Positions 8,785 to 19,145 of a DNA stretch of 64,000 nucleotides are shown here, piece after piece. The translations under genes were made by a program, and so were the position numbers. Source of the stretch: Pseudomonas lini (GTDB lineage Bacteria > Pseudomonadota > Gammaproteobacteria > Pseudomonadales > Pseudomonadaceae). The notes below the pieces were generated by a model that was not told the origin of the DNA, searched no databases, and saw only the letters and a program-made list of their open reading frames with translations. The stretch lies in assembly GCF_964063345.1 (NCBI RefSeq), contig NZ_OZ061318.1, forward strand, positions 1,550,001-1,614,000. Direction: 5' to 3'. Position 1 is the first letter of the stretch. Each line of letters begins with the position of its first letter.

Positions 8785-9390
8785 TTACTGGTCGCTGAGC
8801 CCCAGCAGGCTACGAGCGTATTGCTCCAGCGGCGGGCCCAGCAAGTCTTCTGGCTTGTTGTCGTGGAACGTCAGTAAACCGCCACGACTCTTGATACGTG
8901 CAGTATCAATCAAATACTGGGTGCTGGTCTCGATCAACATGATCTGAATCACGCCGTTGTCGATGCCAAGGCGATCCACGTGTTCCTGGTCGAGCCATTC
9001 GTCCGAGTTGCCGATGCGGTCGTCGGCTTTGGCGAAACGCGTGTAAAGCAGGTAATGGGCACCAGCGGCACGGGCTTCGCCCATGGCAGCGTCGAGGCCT
9101 TCCGGCGCGCGGGCGCGGCGGACCATCGGGAAATATTCGATAAAGCCGTTGAAGGCCTCTTCGGCCACCACGTTAGGACGCGGGTAGGCACTGCCCGGCG
9201 GCGCGAAGGCACCCTGGGCGATGTAGATGAACGAGTCCGGCTGAATGCGGAAGTTATTCACACGACGGCTGTCGCTGTGGTCCAGCAGGCCCGCGTCGCT
9301 CATGTGGTAGCGAGTCCCTTCAGCCATATCGCTGACATTCATGCAGCCACCAAGCGCCAAAACGGCCAGCAGCAAAACCAGGCTACGCAT
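8785..9390 (-). CDS. DUF4823-family lipoprotein
   Basis: A 201-residue lipoprotein. The N-terminus [20 protein letters not shown] is a signal with lipobox LGGC, giving a lipidated cysteine at residue 16. The rest matches the DUF4823 family as I recall it: a compact domain built round [18 protein letters not shown] and [17 protein letters not shown]. The residue after the lipidated Cys is Met, not Asp, so outer-membrane sorting is likely. It is the first gene of a two-gene unit with the DUF1285 protein. Function unknown. Confidence 0.8.
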   Translation of the reverse strand: MRSLVLLLAVLALGGCMNVSDMAEGTRYHMSDAGLLDHSDSRRVNNFRIQPDSFIYIAQGAFAPPGSAYPRPNVVAEEAFNGFIEYFPMVRRARAPEGLDAAMGEARAAGAHYLLYTRFAKADDRIGNSDEWLDQEHVDRLGIDNGVIQIMLIETSTQYLIDTARIKSRGGLLTFHDNKPEDLLGPPLEQYARSLLGLSDQ

Positions 9391-9509
9391 CCTACCCTCC
9401 AGAGGCCGGTGACGGAAAACCGGCGAATGGCCATGGGATGCAGCTTTTGCGCCAGCTCAACGTGCAGGGGGGTGTGTCAGTTGTTTTTGGGGGTGAATGG
9501 AGGATAGCT

Positions 9510-9600
9510 ATCGCGGGCAAGCCACGCTCCCACAGGTCATGTGTCGAATGTGGAAACTACGGCTGACAGATGACCTGTGGGAGCGTGGCTTGCCCGCGAT
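9510..9600. repeat. REPIN (paired REP palindromes)
   Basis: Arms at 9510-9539 and 9571-9600 are perfect reverse complements over 30 bases, with the same core as the copy at 6150. The spacer is 31 bases. It lies directly downstream of moaA. Confidence 0.9.
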
Positions 9601-9609
9601 GAGGCCCGA

Positions 9610-10578
9610 TCAGCCGCCGATGATTTTCATGATGGTCGCGCCACCGGAGAACGCCACTTCCTGCTTGTCTCCCAACGCCTTAACCAACAGTCGCTGCAGC
9701 GCCGGCAGCGCCTGATGACGAGGCTTGTCCAGCAAGTCGCCGACATAGTGGCGATTGCTCGACGACAGGCAGCCATGCAGCCAACCAGTGGACGACAAAC
9801 GTAGACGCGAACAGGTGCGGCAAAACGGAACGCTTTCGTTGGCGATCACGCCGAAGTGGCCCAGCCCCGGAATCTGGTAACGCACCGCCGTGGCATCGAC
9901 CGGCGCATCGGCCTGAAGGTACTCGTAGCGCTCACCGATCAGGCTCAGCAACTGCTGAAGGCTGACGAACTGCTGCAGGAAGGCGTTGGAGTCGCTGGCC
10001 AGGTGGCCCATGCGCATCAACTCGATGAAGCGTAACTCGTAGCCGCGCTCCAGGCAGTAGTCGAGCAACGGCATCACCTGATCCAGGTTCTGCCCACGCA
10101 ACGGCACCATATTGACCTTGATCTTCATGCCGGCTGCGGCGGCCTGGTCCATGCCGTCGAGGACGGTCGCCAGATCGCCGCCGCGCGCAATGCTGCGAAA
10201 AGCGCTGGCATCCAGGGTATCGAGGGAAACGTTGATGCGCCGAATGCCGGCGTCCACCAGTAGCGGCAGCTTCTTCGCCAGCAACTGACCATTGGTGGTC
10301 AGGCTGATGTCCGCCAGGCCCATCTGCCCGACGGCGGTCATGAAGGCTTCGAGTTTGGGACTGACCAGTGGCTCGCCACCGGTAATGCGCAAACGCTCGA
10401 TGCCCGCCGCCTCGATCAGATAGGCCACGCCGCGTGCCATGGCCTCCGCCGACAACTCATCCTGCGCAGCCACCAGCCGCTTGCCGTTGGGCACGCAGTA
10501 GGTACAAGCGTAATTGCAGGCTGAGGTCAGACTGATCCGCAAATTGCGAAAACGCCTGCCTTGACGGTCAACGATCAT
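9610..10578 (-). CDS. moaA: GTP 3',8-cyclase MoaA
   Basis: A 322-residue radical SAM enzyme for the first step of molybdenum cofactor synthesis, converting GTP to 3',8-cyclo-GTP. The N-terminal cluster motif CNYACTYC binds the SAM [4Fe-4S] cluster, ITGGEPLV is the SAM-binding stretch, and CRTCSRLRLSSTGWLHGC supplies the C-terminal cluster. The protein ends in the conserved GG dipeptide needed for catalysis. No other moa genes are adjacent, so it is an isolated copy. Cofactor supply links it functionally to the molybdenum hydroxylase operon at 29396-33757. Confidence 0.95.
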   Translation of the reverse strand: MIVDRQGRRFRNLRISLTSACNYACTYCVPNGKRLVAAQDELSAEAMARGVAYLIEAAGIERLRITGGEPLVSPKLEAFMTAVGQMGLADISLTTNGQLLAKKLPLLVDAGIRRINVSLDTLDASAFRSIARGGDLATVLDGMDQAAAAGMKIKVNMVPLRGQNLDQVMPLLDYCLERGYELRFIELMRMGHLASDSNAFLQQFVSLQQLLSLIGERYEYLQADAPVDATAVRYQIPGLGHFGVIANESVPFCRTCSRLRLSSTGWLHGCLSSSNRHYVGDLLDKPRHQALPALQRLLVKALGDKQEVAFSGGATIMKIIGG

Positions 10579-10717
10579 GGATCACTCCGGCGAAAGAAGA
10601 TTCGAACGCGCAAAACTTGACTCACAAATCAAGTTTTAGCAAGCCCTATGCCTGAGTATATTCCTGCGGTACTGCGCCATGTAGCTAAATCATGGCGCAA
10701 TAAGGCAACTGAATGGT

Positions 10718-11356
10718 TCAGCTGCTCGGCGTGTCGGTATCGCGCTTGCGCTTGTTGCCCATGCGCACGCCGATGTCCATCAGGAACTGGAAGAAACCTT
10801 CCTGATCTTCCAGCACGTTGCTCCAGAACGGCGAGTGATACAGCGCCACGGCGCCGTGCACCAGCGCCCAGGCCGCGCAGTAATGGAAGTAAGGCGGCAC
10901 GTCTTCAAGCTTGCCTTCGCTGATCCGACCCTTGATCAGCAGGGTCAGGCGTTCGAAGTTCGAGGCGCGGATCTTGTGCAGTTCCTCGACCATCTCCGGC
11001 ACCTGGTTGCCCTTGACCACCTTTTCTTCCAGGCGATCGAACAACCGATAGCGTTGCGGATCGCGCATGCGGAATTCGAAGTAGGCCCGGGACAGGGCTT
11101 CCTTGTCCTTATCGACATCGGCCGAATGCAACAGCTCGTTCAAATCGCGCTCGTAATCGAGCATCAGGCGCAGATAGATCTCCGCCTTGGATTTGAAGTG
11201 CTTGTAGATCGTGCCTTTGCCGATACCGACGGCATCAGCAATCATCTCGACGGTGACACTGTCTTCACCTTGGTCGAGGAACAGCTTGAGCGCGGTATCG
11301 AGAATTTCTTGCTCGCGGCGACGAAACTCACGGACCTTACGAGGTTCTTTATGCAT
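10718..11356 (-). CDS. TetR-family transcriptional regulator
   Basis: A 212-residue TetR regulator with the DNA-binding helix-turn-helix near residues 30-55 (VTVEMIADAVGIGKGTIYKHFKSKAEIY) and an all-helical ligand domain. It occupies the position of P. aeruginosa PA2957 in the conserved block next to rgsA and tatD. The highly charged ends (MHKEPRKVREFRRREQ and GNKRKRDTDT) are notable. Its ligand and targets cannot be inferred here. Confidence 0.85.
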   Translation of the reverse strand: MHKEPRKVREFRRREQEILDTALKLFLDQGEDSVTVEMIADAVGIGKGTIYKHFKSKAEIYLRLMLDYERDLNELLHSADVDKDKEALSRAYFEFRMRDPQRYRLFDRLEEKVVKGNQVPEMVEELHKIRASNFERLTLLIKGRISEGKLEDVPPYFHYCAAWALVHGAVALYHSPFWSNVLEDQEGFFQFLMDIGVRMGNKRKRDTDTPSS

Positions 11357-11567
11357 AAGAAAAGGTCTGTAGGGGTCAAAATTCGAAGCCGCGTATTATG
11401 CCTAACTTACGCCAAAATGCACGGATCATCCGACCATATATGTGTTTCTTGATGAATTCGCACACCCTCGCCGGTTGATGAGAACTCAACCGAAGCGCGC
11501 GTATTCCAAATTTGTTTAAAAACCCGACCAGCTAAACTGGACTCGGCGCAATACTGATCAATACTTC

Positions 11568-11689
11568 AACTGTCGGCGAGGCATCTCCCCCAAGTGTCGC
11601 GCCGATGAAGGTACCAAAGGATTGCGTGCCTTTGTTTTACTCCTAATGGTCTTAACCCGGATTCACCCCCCAGAACCCGGGTTTTTTTT
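11568..11689 (+). ncRNA. rgsA: Small RNA RgsA (P16)
   Basis: The 383-base gap between the TetR gene and tatD holds no ORF but ends in a clear plus-strand terminator. By position next to tatD and by size this is RgsA, the RpoS- and Gac-dependent sRNA I recall from this place in Pseudomonas. Two RpoS-like -10 boxes are visible: CAATACT at 11559-11565, giving about 120 nt, and CTAAACT at 11532-11538, giving about 145 nt. The first agrees better with the reported RgsA length of about 122 nt. The 5' end is therefore approximate. Confidence 0.75.
11653..11689 (+). terminator. Terminator of RgsA
   Basis: AACCCGG and CCGGGTT pair across a 15-base C-rich loop and are followed by eight T residues on the plus strand. 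This forms the 3' end of the sRNA and faces tatD. Confidence 0.85.
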
Positions 11690-11739
11690 GCCTGCGATTC
11701 AGCGACCAAAAACCCCACAGGCTGCGATCTTTTCTAACG

Positions 11740-12531
11740 TTACACCGATGCCCTGACGTGCGCCAACGGGAATAAACGCTTGAAATTATCGGTGGTCTGC
11801 TCGGCAAATCGCTCGTAGGACTCGCCTCGCAACATTGCCAGAAATTCCGCTACCTCACGCACGTATTGCGGCAGGTTCGGTTTGCCGCGATAAGGGATCG
11901 GCGCCAGGTACGGCGAGTCGGTTTCAACCAGCAACCGGTCAGCTGGCACCTTGCTGGCCACATCCCGCAGGGCATCGGCATTGCGAAAAGTGACAATACC
12001 GGACAAGGAAATGTAATACCCCATGTCCAGCGCAGCCCTGGCCATCTCCCAGTCTTCGGTGAAGCAATGCAGCACGCCCGCCTGAGGCAGTGCCGCTTCG
12101 CGCAGCAGCTCAAGGGTATCGGCCCGCGCGCCACGGGTATGGATGATCACCGGTTTGCCGGTCTGTTGCGCCGCTTGCAGGTGCAGGCGGAACGATTCCT
12201 GCTGCAACGCTGCCGCTTCCGGCTCGTAGTGATAATCCAGACCGGTTTCACCAATCGCCACCACTCGCGGATGATTGAGTTCGCGCAACAGCCAATCCAG
12301 CGCCGGTGCGGCACCCGGCTGCACATCGAGTGGATGCACGCCGACCGAACAGTCGACATCGTCGTAACGTTCGGCCAGGGCTTTGACGTCGGCGGCGTTA
12401 TCGGCGCTGACGCCAATGCACAGAAAGTGCCCTACCCCGCGCGCACGGGCCGCATCGAGCGCAGCATCCAGAGAGCCGTCGTGGGCGGTGAGGTCGAGGC
12501 GATCAAGGTGACAATGGGAATCTACGAGCAT
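11740..12531 (-). CDS. TatD-family metal-dependent hydrolase (DNase-like)
   Basis: A 263-residue TIM-barrel hydrolase of the TatD/YcfH family. Metal-binding motifs are the opening VDSHCHLD (residues 3-10), GETGLDYH with the conserved Glu, VIIHTRGA, LHCFT and VETDSPYLAP. Such enzymes act as Mg-dependent 3'-5' exonucleases on DNA or RNA. It lies 14 bases downstream of pilZ in the holB-pilZ-tatD run, an arrangement kept across pseudomonads (PA2959 position). Confidence 0.9.
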   Translation of the reverse strand: MLVDSHCHLDRLDLTAHDGSLDAALDAARARGVGHFLCIGVSADNAADVKALAERYDDVDCSVGVHPLDVQPGAAPALDWLLRELNHPRVVAIGETGLDYHYEPEAAALQQESFRLHLQAAQQTGKPVIIHTRGARADTLELLREAALPQAGVLHCFTEDWEMARAALDMGYYISLSGIVTFRNADALRDVASKVPADRLLVETDSPYLAPIPYRGKPNLPQYVREVAEFLAMLRGESYERFAEQTTDNFKRLFPLAHVRASV

Positions 12532-12545
12532 AAAAGGACTGCAAC

Positions 12546-12902
12546 TTACATCGTATGAGTGGGACGGTCGGACTTCAGGGCTCCGGCCAGATGGGTTTCG
12601 ATTCGACTGCGCGCGGTGTTGTCGCCTTCGTTGAATTGCACGCCAACCCCGGCGGCGCGGTTGCCCTGGGCACCTTTGGGGGTGATCCAGGTGACCTTGC
12701 CGGCGACCGGAATCTTTTCCGGTTCATCCATCAGGTGCAGCAACATGAAGACCTCATCGCCCAACTTGTAGCTTTTGTTGGTCGGGATAAACAGGCCACC
12801 ATTCTTGATGAATGGCATGTAGGCCGCGTAGAGCACGGCCCTGTCCTTGATGGTCAGGGACAAGATGCCGTTGCGCGGCCCCGGACTGACAGGTTCATTC
12901 AT
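12546..12902 (-). CDS. pilZ: Type IV pilus protein PilZ
   Basis: A 118-residue PilZ-domain protein, the same length as P. aeruginosa PilZ. The start at 12902 was chosen because GGAGGT lies just before it; the extra four codons of the longer frame are that ribosome site. The canonical c-di-GMP motifs RxxxR and (D/N)xSxxG are absent, as in the founding PilZ, which does not bind c-di-GMP well but acts with PilB and FimX in pilus assembly. It sits between holB and tatD, probably in one operon. Confidence 0.9.
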   Translation of the reverse strand: MNEPVSPGPRNGILSLTIKDRAVLYAAYMPFIKNGGLFIPTNKSYKLGDEVFMLLHLMDEPEKIPVAGKVTWITPKGAQGNRAAGVGVQFNEGDNTARSRIETHLAGALKSDRPTHTM

Positions 12903-12934
12903 ACTGACCTCCATTTCGGATGATCAGAGTCTAG

Positions 12935-14555
<1,621 letters not shown>

Positions 14556-14565
14556 TTAATCAGAG

Positions 14566-15786
14566 TCATTGCGGGCTTTGCGGCGCGGGCGCATCCGCTT
14601 CGGGTGCTGGCGCAGGTTCTTGTGCAGGCTCTAGTTCTTGTACAGAGTCTTGCCCGGAATCTTGCGGCGCTACTGGCGGCATTTCTTCGATCGTCGTGTC
14701 GGGCGAAGCTGCCGGGATTGGCGCCTGAGCATCCTCAGTCGGCGGCGTAACAGTCGGCGCAGGGCTGGAACGGTAATCGGCACGTCGATTGATCTGGAAC
14801 TCGCGCACCGCATTGTTGTGGGCGTCCAGATCATCGGAGAACACGTGGCTGCCATCACCGCGCGCGACAAAATACAGGCTGTTGCCGTCCGCCGGATTCA
14901 ATGCCGCATGGATCGCTTCGCGGCCCACCATCGCAATCGGCGTCGGCGGCAGGCCAGCAATCATGTAAGTGTTATACGGCGTCGGCTCCTTGAGATGAGC
15001 GCGGGTCAACTTGCCATTGTAACGGTCACCCAGACCGTAAATCACGGTCGGATCAGTCTGCAACAGCATGCCCATTTCCATGCGCCGCACGAACACGCCG
15101 GCGATCTGCCGACGCTCCTGCGGCACACCGGTTTCCTTTTCCACCAGCGAGGCCATGATCAGCGCCTGATAGGGCTCGGTGTAGGGGACGTCGGCAGCGC
15201 GCTGGTTCCATTCCTTGGCGAGAACCTCGTCGAGGCGGTCGTAAGCTTTCTTGAGCAGATCGGCGTCGGTCATGCCCCGCACGAAACGATACGTATCGGG
15301 GAAGAATCGCCCCTCGGGGAAAATCCCGTTGTGCCCGAGCTTATCCATCACTTGGCTGTCGCTCAGACCATTGAGGGTCTGCTCGAGTTTTTCATCCTTG
15401 GCCAAGGCTGCGCGAACCTGATGAAAATTCCAGCCTTCGACCAGCGTCAGGCTGTACTGCACCATTTCTCCGCGCTTCCACAGGTCGATCAGCCCGTTGA
15501 CTGTCATACCGGGCACCATGCGGTATTCGCCGCTGTGCAACGGTTGCCCTGCCAGATTAAAGCGCCAATACACACGCAGCCAGAAAGCGTCTTTGATGAC
15601 GCCATCGGCTTCGAGTCGAAGGAAGGTGCGGTTCGGCGTAGTGCCTTTGGGCACTTCCAGCAGCTCTTCCTGGGCGATATTCAGCGGCTGTTCCAGCGCC
15701 GAATCGATTTTCCAGGCGCAAGCGCCCGCCAACAGCCCCGCCAGAACCAATCCGGTTTCCAGCAGCAGCAAGAATTTACGTCTCAC
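14566..15786 (-). CDS. mltG: Endolytic murein transglycosylase MltG
   Basis: A 406-residue YceG-family enzyme that cleaves nascent peptidoglycan in the periplasm. One N-terminal membrane segment (residues 5-25) is followed by a LysM-like part and the catalytic domain, with the conserved glutamate in ASLVEKETG and the TDPTVIYG stretch. The C-terminal 60 or so residues are a Pro/Ala/Glu-rich low-complexity tail not needed for the fold. It is three bases from pabC, as in most gammaproteobacteria (pabC-mltG-tmk-holB). Confidence 0.94.
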   Translation of the reverse strand: MRRKFLLLLETGLVLAGLLAGACAWKIDSALEQPLNIAQEELLEVPKGTTPNRTFLRLEADGVIKDAFWLRVYWRFNLAGQPLHSGEYRMVPGMTVNGLIDLWKRGEMVQYSLTLVEGWNFHQVRAALAKDEKLEQTLNGLSDSQVMDKLGHNGIFPEGRFFPDTYRFVRGMTDADLLKKAYDRLDEVLAKEWNQRAADVPYTEPYQALIMASLVEKETGVPQERRQIAGVFVRRMEMGMLLQTDPTVIYGLGDRYNGKLTRAHLKEPTPYNTYMIAGLPPTPIAMVGREAIHAALNPADGNSLYFVARGDGSHVFSDDLDAHNNAVREFQINRRADYRSSPAPTVTPPTEDAQAPIPAASPDTTIEEMPPVAPQDSGQDSVQELEPAQEPAPAPEADAPAPQSPQ

Positions 15787-15789
15787 GAA

Positions 15790-16605
15790 TCAAGCATCCA
15801 GTAGCGCACGAGCAATGGTTTGGAGTTTACGGGTGAGCGGCCCAACCGGCCAGCTCAGTGCCGCATAGGCACGCACCGGCCAAACGCCATACACGCTGTT
15901 GCAGACAAAGACCTCGTCAGCCCATTGCAGCTGCTCAAGGGTGATATCGGTGATTTGCGTGGGAATCCCCAATGACTCGGCTTGAAACAATAATTCGGCA
16001 CGCATCACGCCCGCCACGCCACAGCGTTTGAGATCGGCCGTAACCAGCACGCCATCGCGCACCAGGAACAGATTGCTGAACACGCCTTCGATCACCCGCC
16101 CGGCCTGATCCAGCATCAAACCTTCGGCATGCTCGGTGTCCTGCCATTCGGAACGGGCGATGACCTGCTCCAGACGATTCAGATGTTTGAGGCCGGCGAG
16201 CAATGGCTGTTGTGAAAGCCGTGTCGCACAAGGAAACAGCCGAATGCCCTGCTCCGCATGAACAGCCGGATAAGCAGCAGGAGGATTGCCTTGCAGAATA
16301 CGTCGAGCCTGAGCCGAGGGATCGGCGGCATAACCGCGCAGGCTATCGCCACGAGTGAGGATGAGTTTGAGCACGCCCTCGCCCAGCGCGGCGGCATAGG
16401 CCAGCAGCTCCGCGCGGATCAATTCATGATCAGCGGCAATCGCCAGGCGCGAACAACCCTGCGCCAGACGCGACAAATGTCGATCCAGCAGCAGCGGCTG
16501 CCCGCTCTTGACTGCGATGGTCTCGAACAGACCATCACCGTAAGCCAGGCCGCGATCCTTCAGCGACAAAGCGTCAGCCGGTTGACCGTCGACCCAGCTG
16601 TCCAT
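15790..16605 (-). CDS. pabC: Aminodeoxychorismate lyase
   Basis: A 271-residue PLP fold-type IV enzyme producing 4-aminobenzoate for folate. LKDRGLAYGDGLFETIAV is the conserved N-terminal part, HLNRLEQV contains the catalytic lysine, and VIEGVFSNLFLV and CGVAGVMR are PLP-phosphate regions. The start codon shares one base with the fabF stop, so the two genes are translationally coupled. Confidence 0.94.
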   Translation of the reverse strand: MDSWVDGQPADALSLKDRGLAYGDGLFETIAVKSGQPLLLDRHLSRLAQGCSRLAIAADHELIRAELLAYAAALGEGVLKLILTRGDSLRGYAADPSAQARRILQGNPPAAYPAVHAEQGIRLFPCATRLSQQPLLAGLKHLNRLEQVIARSEWQDTEHAEGLMLDQAGRVIEGVFSNLFLVRDGVLVTADLKRCGVAGVMRAELLFQAESLGIPTQITDITLEQLQWADEVFVCNSVYGVWPVRAYAALSWPVGPLTRKLQTIARALLDA

Positions 16606-17849
16606 CAGTCAGCGAACCGGCGGAACACCAGCGAGCCATTGGTACCGCCAAATCCGAAGGAGTTGGACAGCACCACGTCGATATCCATGCCACGCGCGGT
16701 GTGGGGTACGAAGTCGAGGTCGCAGCCTTCGTCCGGCTCATCGAGGTTGATGGTCGGCGGTGCTACCTGGCTGTTGATTGCCAGTACGCTGAAAATCGCC
16801 TCGACCGCGCCCGCCGCACCCAACAGGTGACCGGTCATGGATTTGGTCGAACTGACCGCCAGCTTGTAGGCGTGATCGCCGAACACGGATTTGATCGCAC
16901 AGGCTTCGGCGAGGTCGCCCGCCGAGGTCGAAGTGCCGTGGGCGTTGATGTATTGAACCTGATCGCCATTGATCTTCGCATCACGCAAGGCATTGGTGAT
17001 GCAACGCGCAGCACCCGCGCCATCGGCCGGTGGCGAGGTCATGTGGTAAGCATCGCCACTGGTGCCGAAACCGATCAGCTCGGCGTAGATGGTCGCGCCA
17101 CGGGCCTTGGCGTGCTCCAGTTCTTCGAGCACCAGTGCACCGGCGCCGTCGGACAGCACGAAGCCATCACGGCCCTTGTCCCATGGACGGCTGGCACGGG
17201 TCGGCTCGTCGTTGCGGGTCGACAATGCGCGGGAGGCACCGAAGCCACCCATGCCCAGACCACACGCGGCCATCTCGGCACCACCGGCGATCATCACGTC
17301 GGCTTCGTCGTACATGATGTTGCGTGCCGCCATGCCAATGCAGTGCGTACCGGTGGTACACGCCGTGGCGATGGCGTAGTTAGGTCCCTGTGCCCCCAGA
17401 TGGATGGACAGGAAACCGGAAATCATATTGATGATCGAACCAGGCACAAAAAACGGAGAGATCCGTCGCGGGCCGGAATCATGCAGCGTACGGCTGGTTT
17501 CTTCGATATTGGTCAGACCGCCAATACCCGAGCCCATGGCCACGCCAATCCGCTCGCGGTTAGCGTCGGTGACCTCAAGACCTGCGTTACGCACGGCTTG
17601 AAAACCTGCAGCCAGACCGTACTGAATGAACAGGTCGAGTTTGCGAGCTTCCTTGACCGACAGGTATTCCTCGACATTGAAGCCCTTTACCGAACCGCCA
17701 AAACGGGTGGAATAGGCAGAAAGGTCGGTGTGTTCGATCAGACCAATGCCACTGCGGCCAGCCAGAATGCCCTGCCAGCTGCTCGGCACATCCGTGCCCA
17801 GTGGCGACAACATACCCATACCGGTGACTACGACGCGTCTACGCGACAC
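16605..17849 (-). CDS. fabF: 3-oxoacyl-ACP synthase II FabF
   Basis: A 414-residue condensing enzyme for fatty acid elongation. The catalytic Cys is in [10 protein letters not shown], and the two His are in [11 protein letters not shown] and [14 protein letters not shown]. The start is a GTG at 17849 after AAAGGAG; the ORF extends 11 codons further but those run through the ribosome site. It is separated from acpP by a hairpin terminator, so it may be expressed at a lower level than acpP. Confidence 0.96.
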   Translation of the reverse strand: MSRRRVVVTGMGMLSPLGTDVPSSWQGILAGRSGIGLIEHTDLSAYSTRFGGSVKGFNVEEYLSVKEARKLDLFIQYGLAAGFQAVRNAGLEVTDANRERIGVAMGSGIGGLTNIEETSRTLHDSGPRRISPFFVPGSIINMISGFLSIHLGAQGPNYAIATACTTGTHCIGMAARNIMYDEADVMIAGGAEMAACGLGMGGFGASRALSTRNDEPTRASRPWDKGRDGFVLSDGAGALVLEELEHAKARGATIYAELIGFGTSGDAYHMTSPPADGAGAARCITNALRDAKINGDQVQYINAHGTSTSAGDLAEACAIKSVFGDHAYKLAVSSTKSMTGHLLGAAGAVEAIFSVLAINSQVAPPTINLDEPDEGCDLDFVPHTARGMDIDVVLSNSFGFGGTNGSLVFRRFAD

Positions 17850-17894
17850 AGCACTCTCCTTTTTCAAATGACGACTTTGCATCAGGCCTAAAGA

Positions 17895-17929
17895 AAAAAC
17901 CGCACGCCATGATGGCAGTGCGGTTTTTC
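17895..17929 (-). terminator. Terminator between acpP and fabF
   Basis: AAAAACCGCAC and GTGCGGTTTTT form an 11-base stem with loop GCCATGATGGCA, followed by T residues when read on the minus strand. It lies just after acpP and before fabF, and probably makes most transcripts end after the abundant acpP message with partial read-through. Confidence 0.85.
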
Positions 17930-17957
17930 CATGACAGCGAGCAACGATTACAAGCTA

Positions 17958-18194
17958 TTAAGCCTGATGGTTAGTAACGTAATCGATTGCGGCTTGTACA
18001 GTAGTGATCTTCTCAGCTTCTTCGTCAGGGATTTCGGTCTCGAATTCCTCTTCCAGAGCCATCACCAGCTCAACGGTGTCAAGGGAGTCGGCACCCAGGT
18101 CTTCAACGAAGGACGCAGTGTTGACCACTTCTTCTTCTTTAACGCCCAGTTGCTCAGCAACGATTTTCTTGACGCGCTCTTCGATGGTGCTCAT
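17958..18194 (-). CDS. acpP: Acyl carrier protein
   Basis: A 78-residue acidic carrier protein. Ser37 in GADSLDTVE receives the 4'-phosphopantetheine arm that carries growing acyl chains. The helical pattern and length are standard. A strong promoter lies upstream and a terminator downstream, consistent with its very high expression. An AGGAG is found at minus-strand 18203-18213. Confidence 0.98.
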   Translation of the reverse strand: MSTIEERVKKIVAEQLGVKEEEVVNTASFVEDLGADSLDTVELVMALEEEFETEIPDEEAEKITTVQAAIDYVTNHQA

Positions 18195-18246
18195 ACCTTG
18201 TTTTCACTCCTAATGGACAAATTCAGGCAGCTGGCCGGTGGGTAAG

Positions 18247-18274
18247 TGTATAGAAAGACTTTTCAGTTTTTCAA
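18247..18274 (-). promoter_or_regulatory. Sigma-70 promoter of acpP
   Basis: On the minus strand TTGAAA (18269-18274) and TATACA (18247-18252) are spaced by 16 bases, a near-consensus sigma-70 promoter. It predicts a start near 18240 and a leader of about 46 bases. The -35 box lies inside a palindrome (TTTCAGTT/AACTGAAA). Confidence 0.65.
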
Positions 18275-18385
18275 CTGAAAGCTTCACTCCTCAAACCCGG
18301 CGACCCTCTGTCTATAAATAGATTGCAGCTTTATAACGGATTTTAGACAGCTCGTATGACATTTTTTTGAAGCAATCCGTCACAT

Positions 18386-19129
18386 TTAACTCATGTACAT
18401 CCCGCCGTTCACCGGGATTGTAGCCCCAGTAACGTAAGCCGCACCGTCGGATGCAAGAAAAGCGACCACAGACGCGATCTCTTGAGCTTGCCCCAGACGA
18501 CCCAGCGGAATCTGCGTCTGCAAGGCTTCTCGCTGCGCCTCGGGCAGTTCACGGGTCATATCGGTGTCGATGAACCCAGGGGCCACCGAGTTTACCGTAA
18601 TCGAACGCGAACCGACTTCACGCGCCAGTGCACGGCTGAAACCTTCCAGACCGGCCTTGGCGGCAGCATAGTTTACTTGGCCTGCGTTGCCCATGGCACC
18701 CACAACCGAACCAATACTGATAATTCGTCCCCAACGGGCTTTGGTCATGCCGCGCAAAACGCCCTTGGACAGGCGGAACAGACTGTTCAGATTGGTATCG
18801 ACGACGTCATGCCATTCGTCATCTTTCATGCGCATCATCAGGTTATCGCGGGTGATACCGGCATTATTGACCAGGATCGCCGGCGCACCGAATTGCTCCT
18901 GAATGCTCGCCAACACGGCCGCCACGGACTCGTCGCTGGTGACATTGAGTTCCAGGCCAGTGCCCTGAATACCATTTTCTTTCAGGGTCGCAGCGATACG
19001 CTCAGCCCCCGAAGCGGAAGTCGCGGTGCCGATAACAATGGCACCCTGACGACCCAATTCCAGAGCGATAGCCTGGCCGATACCACGGCTGGCACCGGTG
19101 ACCAATGCAACTTTACCTTGCAGGCTCAT
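18386..19129 (-). CDS. fabG: 3-oxoacyl-ACP reductase FabG
   Basis: A 247-residue SDR reducing 3-oxoacyl-ACP with NADPH. Motifs: TGASRGIG (residues 12-19), NNAGITRDNLMMRMKD, catalytic Ser in SIGSVVG, and YAAAKAG. The start at 19129 follows a GGAGA; the longer frame adds 11 codons overlapping fabD. It is 16 bases after fabD. Confidence 0.97.
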   Translation of the reverse strand: MSLQGKVALVTGASRGIGQAIALELGRQGAIVIGTATSASGAERIAATLKENGIQGTGLELNVTSDESVAAVLASIQEQFGAPAILVNNAGITRDNLMMRMKDDEWHDVVDTNLNSLFRLSKGVLRGMTKARWGRIISIGSVVGAMGNAGQVNYAAAKAGLEGFSRALAREVGSRSITVNSVAPGFIDTDMTRELPEAQREALQTQIPLGRLGQAQEIASVVAFLASDGAAYVTGATIPVNGGMYMS

Positions 19130-19145
19130 GCAAGCTTCTCCTTGT

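Noticed and set aside
12903-12914. Four extra codons at the start of PilZ
   Set aside because: They consist of the ribosome-binding GGAGGT for the ATG at 12902.
18260-18280. Palindrome upstream of acpP read as a terminator
   Set aside because: It contains the -35 box of a near-consensus acpP promoter and has no fitting T-run, so it is better read as part of the promoter.
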